From positions 248,001 through 312,000 of the forward strand of contig DFTB01000006.1 of the NCBI GenBank assembly GCA_002382975.1: a stretch of 64,000 nucleotides of DNA. The letters run 5' to 3'. Both the position numbers and the translations under genes were made by a program. The DNA comes from Fibrobacter sp. UBA4223 (GTDB taxonomy: Bacteria > Fibrobacterota > Fibrobacteria > Fibrobacterales > Fibrobacteraceae). Under the pieces are notes generated by a model. That model ran no database searches. It had not been told where the DNA came from and saw nothing but the letters and a program-made list of their open reading frames with translations. Shown piece after piece: positions 63,689 through 64,000 of this stretch; position 1 is the stretch's first letter, and every line of letters starts with the position of its first letter.

Positions 63689-64000
63689 CTGAGAATCTCA
63701 CGCAACAACCTCCTGTTCTTCGGCTTTTTTGCTGGAGCCATCGTTTTGCCGATGGCGATTCTTTCGTATTTGAGTTTTCGCAATATTCAGAACGAGAACT
63801 TTCTTATCCAAAAAAACTTCGACGAGAACAGAGTTTCCCTACAAAAGGAACTAGAAGAAGCTCTCGAAAAAGAACAGAGCAAAATACTCCAAGAAACAAA
63901 AGCCGCATCACTGTTCTTGTACGAGCTTCCCAAAAGTCTGCTTGAATTTGGCAATGCCGCAAACTTCAAGGATGTACAGGGAGTTGAGGCCATCTTCCTT
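63689..64000 (+). CDS. Membrane protein with coiled coil, 3' partial (probable CTG start)
   Basis: Open to the window edge, 104 codons visible. A transmembrane helix (NNLLFFGFFAGAIVLPMAILSYLSF) then a charged helical/coiled-coil stretch (ENRVSLQKELEEALEKEQSKIL). This layout suits a sensor or sensor kinase, but that is a guess. The frame is closed by TGA just upstream; a CTG at 63689 sits 6 bp after a perfect AGGAGG, while the first ATG lies inside the TM helix. Confidence 0.6.
   Translation, partial: MRISRNNLLFFGFFAGAIVLPMAILSYLSFRNIQNENFLIQKNFDENRVSLQKELEEALEKEQSKILQETKAASLFLYELPKSLLEFGNAANFKDVQGVEAIFL

Overview
The window looks like a piece of a Fibrobacter chromosome (Fibrobacterota, F. 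succinogenes/F. intestinalis-like). Four lines of evidence point that way: secreted glycoside hydrolases with CBM6-type modules and a shared C-terminal domain after a Lys/Ser/Asp-rich linker; a fibro-slime protein; a Bacteroidota-type single-polypeptide cytochrome b for succinate dehydrogenase/fumarate reductase; and an MglA/Roadblock pair. This identification is from protein content only; no rRNA gene is present and no tRNA was recognised.

Layout. 1-5.6 kb: the end of a secreted beta-helix protein with a CBM6, then a secreted GH2 beta-galactosidase. 5.6-7.6 kb: reverse-strand folK, deoxynucleoside kinase and panC. 7.6-11.9 kb: rho (with a large Q/N-rich insert), proC and a sigma-54 activator. 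11.9-19.3 kb: reverse-strand cluster mglA, roadblock, DUF2914 protein, a large predicted beta-barrel, an Omp85-like protein and a radical SAM/SPASM protein. 19.5-22.5 kb: rpsT, a WbpE-like sugar aminotransferase and metK. 22.5-29.1 kb: reverse-strand polysaccharide operon GH43, GH43, GH27. 29.3-31.5 kb: polar amino-acid ABC transporter.

31.6-40.2 kb is an accessory island. It holds a type III restriction-modification pair, a 594-bp gene-free stretch that folds into a large pseudoknotted element, an XRE regulator with an ImmA/IrrE protease, an orphan EndoU-type toxin with its putative immunity gene between two related intergenic repeats, a DUF4417 protein, and a RelB/PIN toxin-antitoxin pair. 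40.3-44.3 kb: sdhB, sdhA, sdhC and ndk, central to succinate formation in this group. 44.4-64 kb: a chaperone-like lipoprotein, a U32 protein, thrC, a fibro-slime surface protein, small envelope proteins, trpS, RNase D, a membrane-anchored 5-formyl-THF cyclo-ligase homologue, a TrmH-type methyltransferase, a RepA-like ATPase, a degenerate RumA-like protein, a LysM protein, and two genes at the right edge.

Repeats are a theme. There are several small hairpin (REP-like) elements, two of them in frame inside genes (mod and the U32 gene). There are also intergenic arrays with a strict 7-bp period, several starting at or next to a stop codon. The most novel-looking items are the pseudoknotted element at about 36.0-36.14 kb, the heptad arrays, the repeat-flanked EndoU cassette, and the disordered Rho domain.
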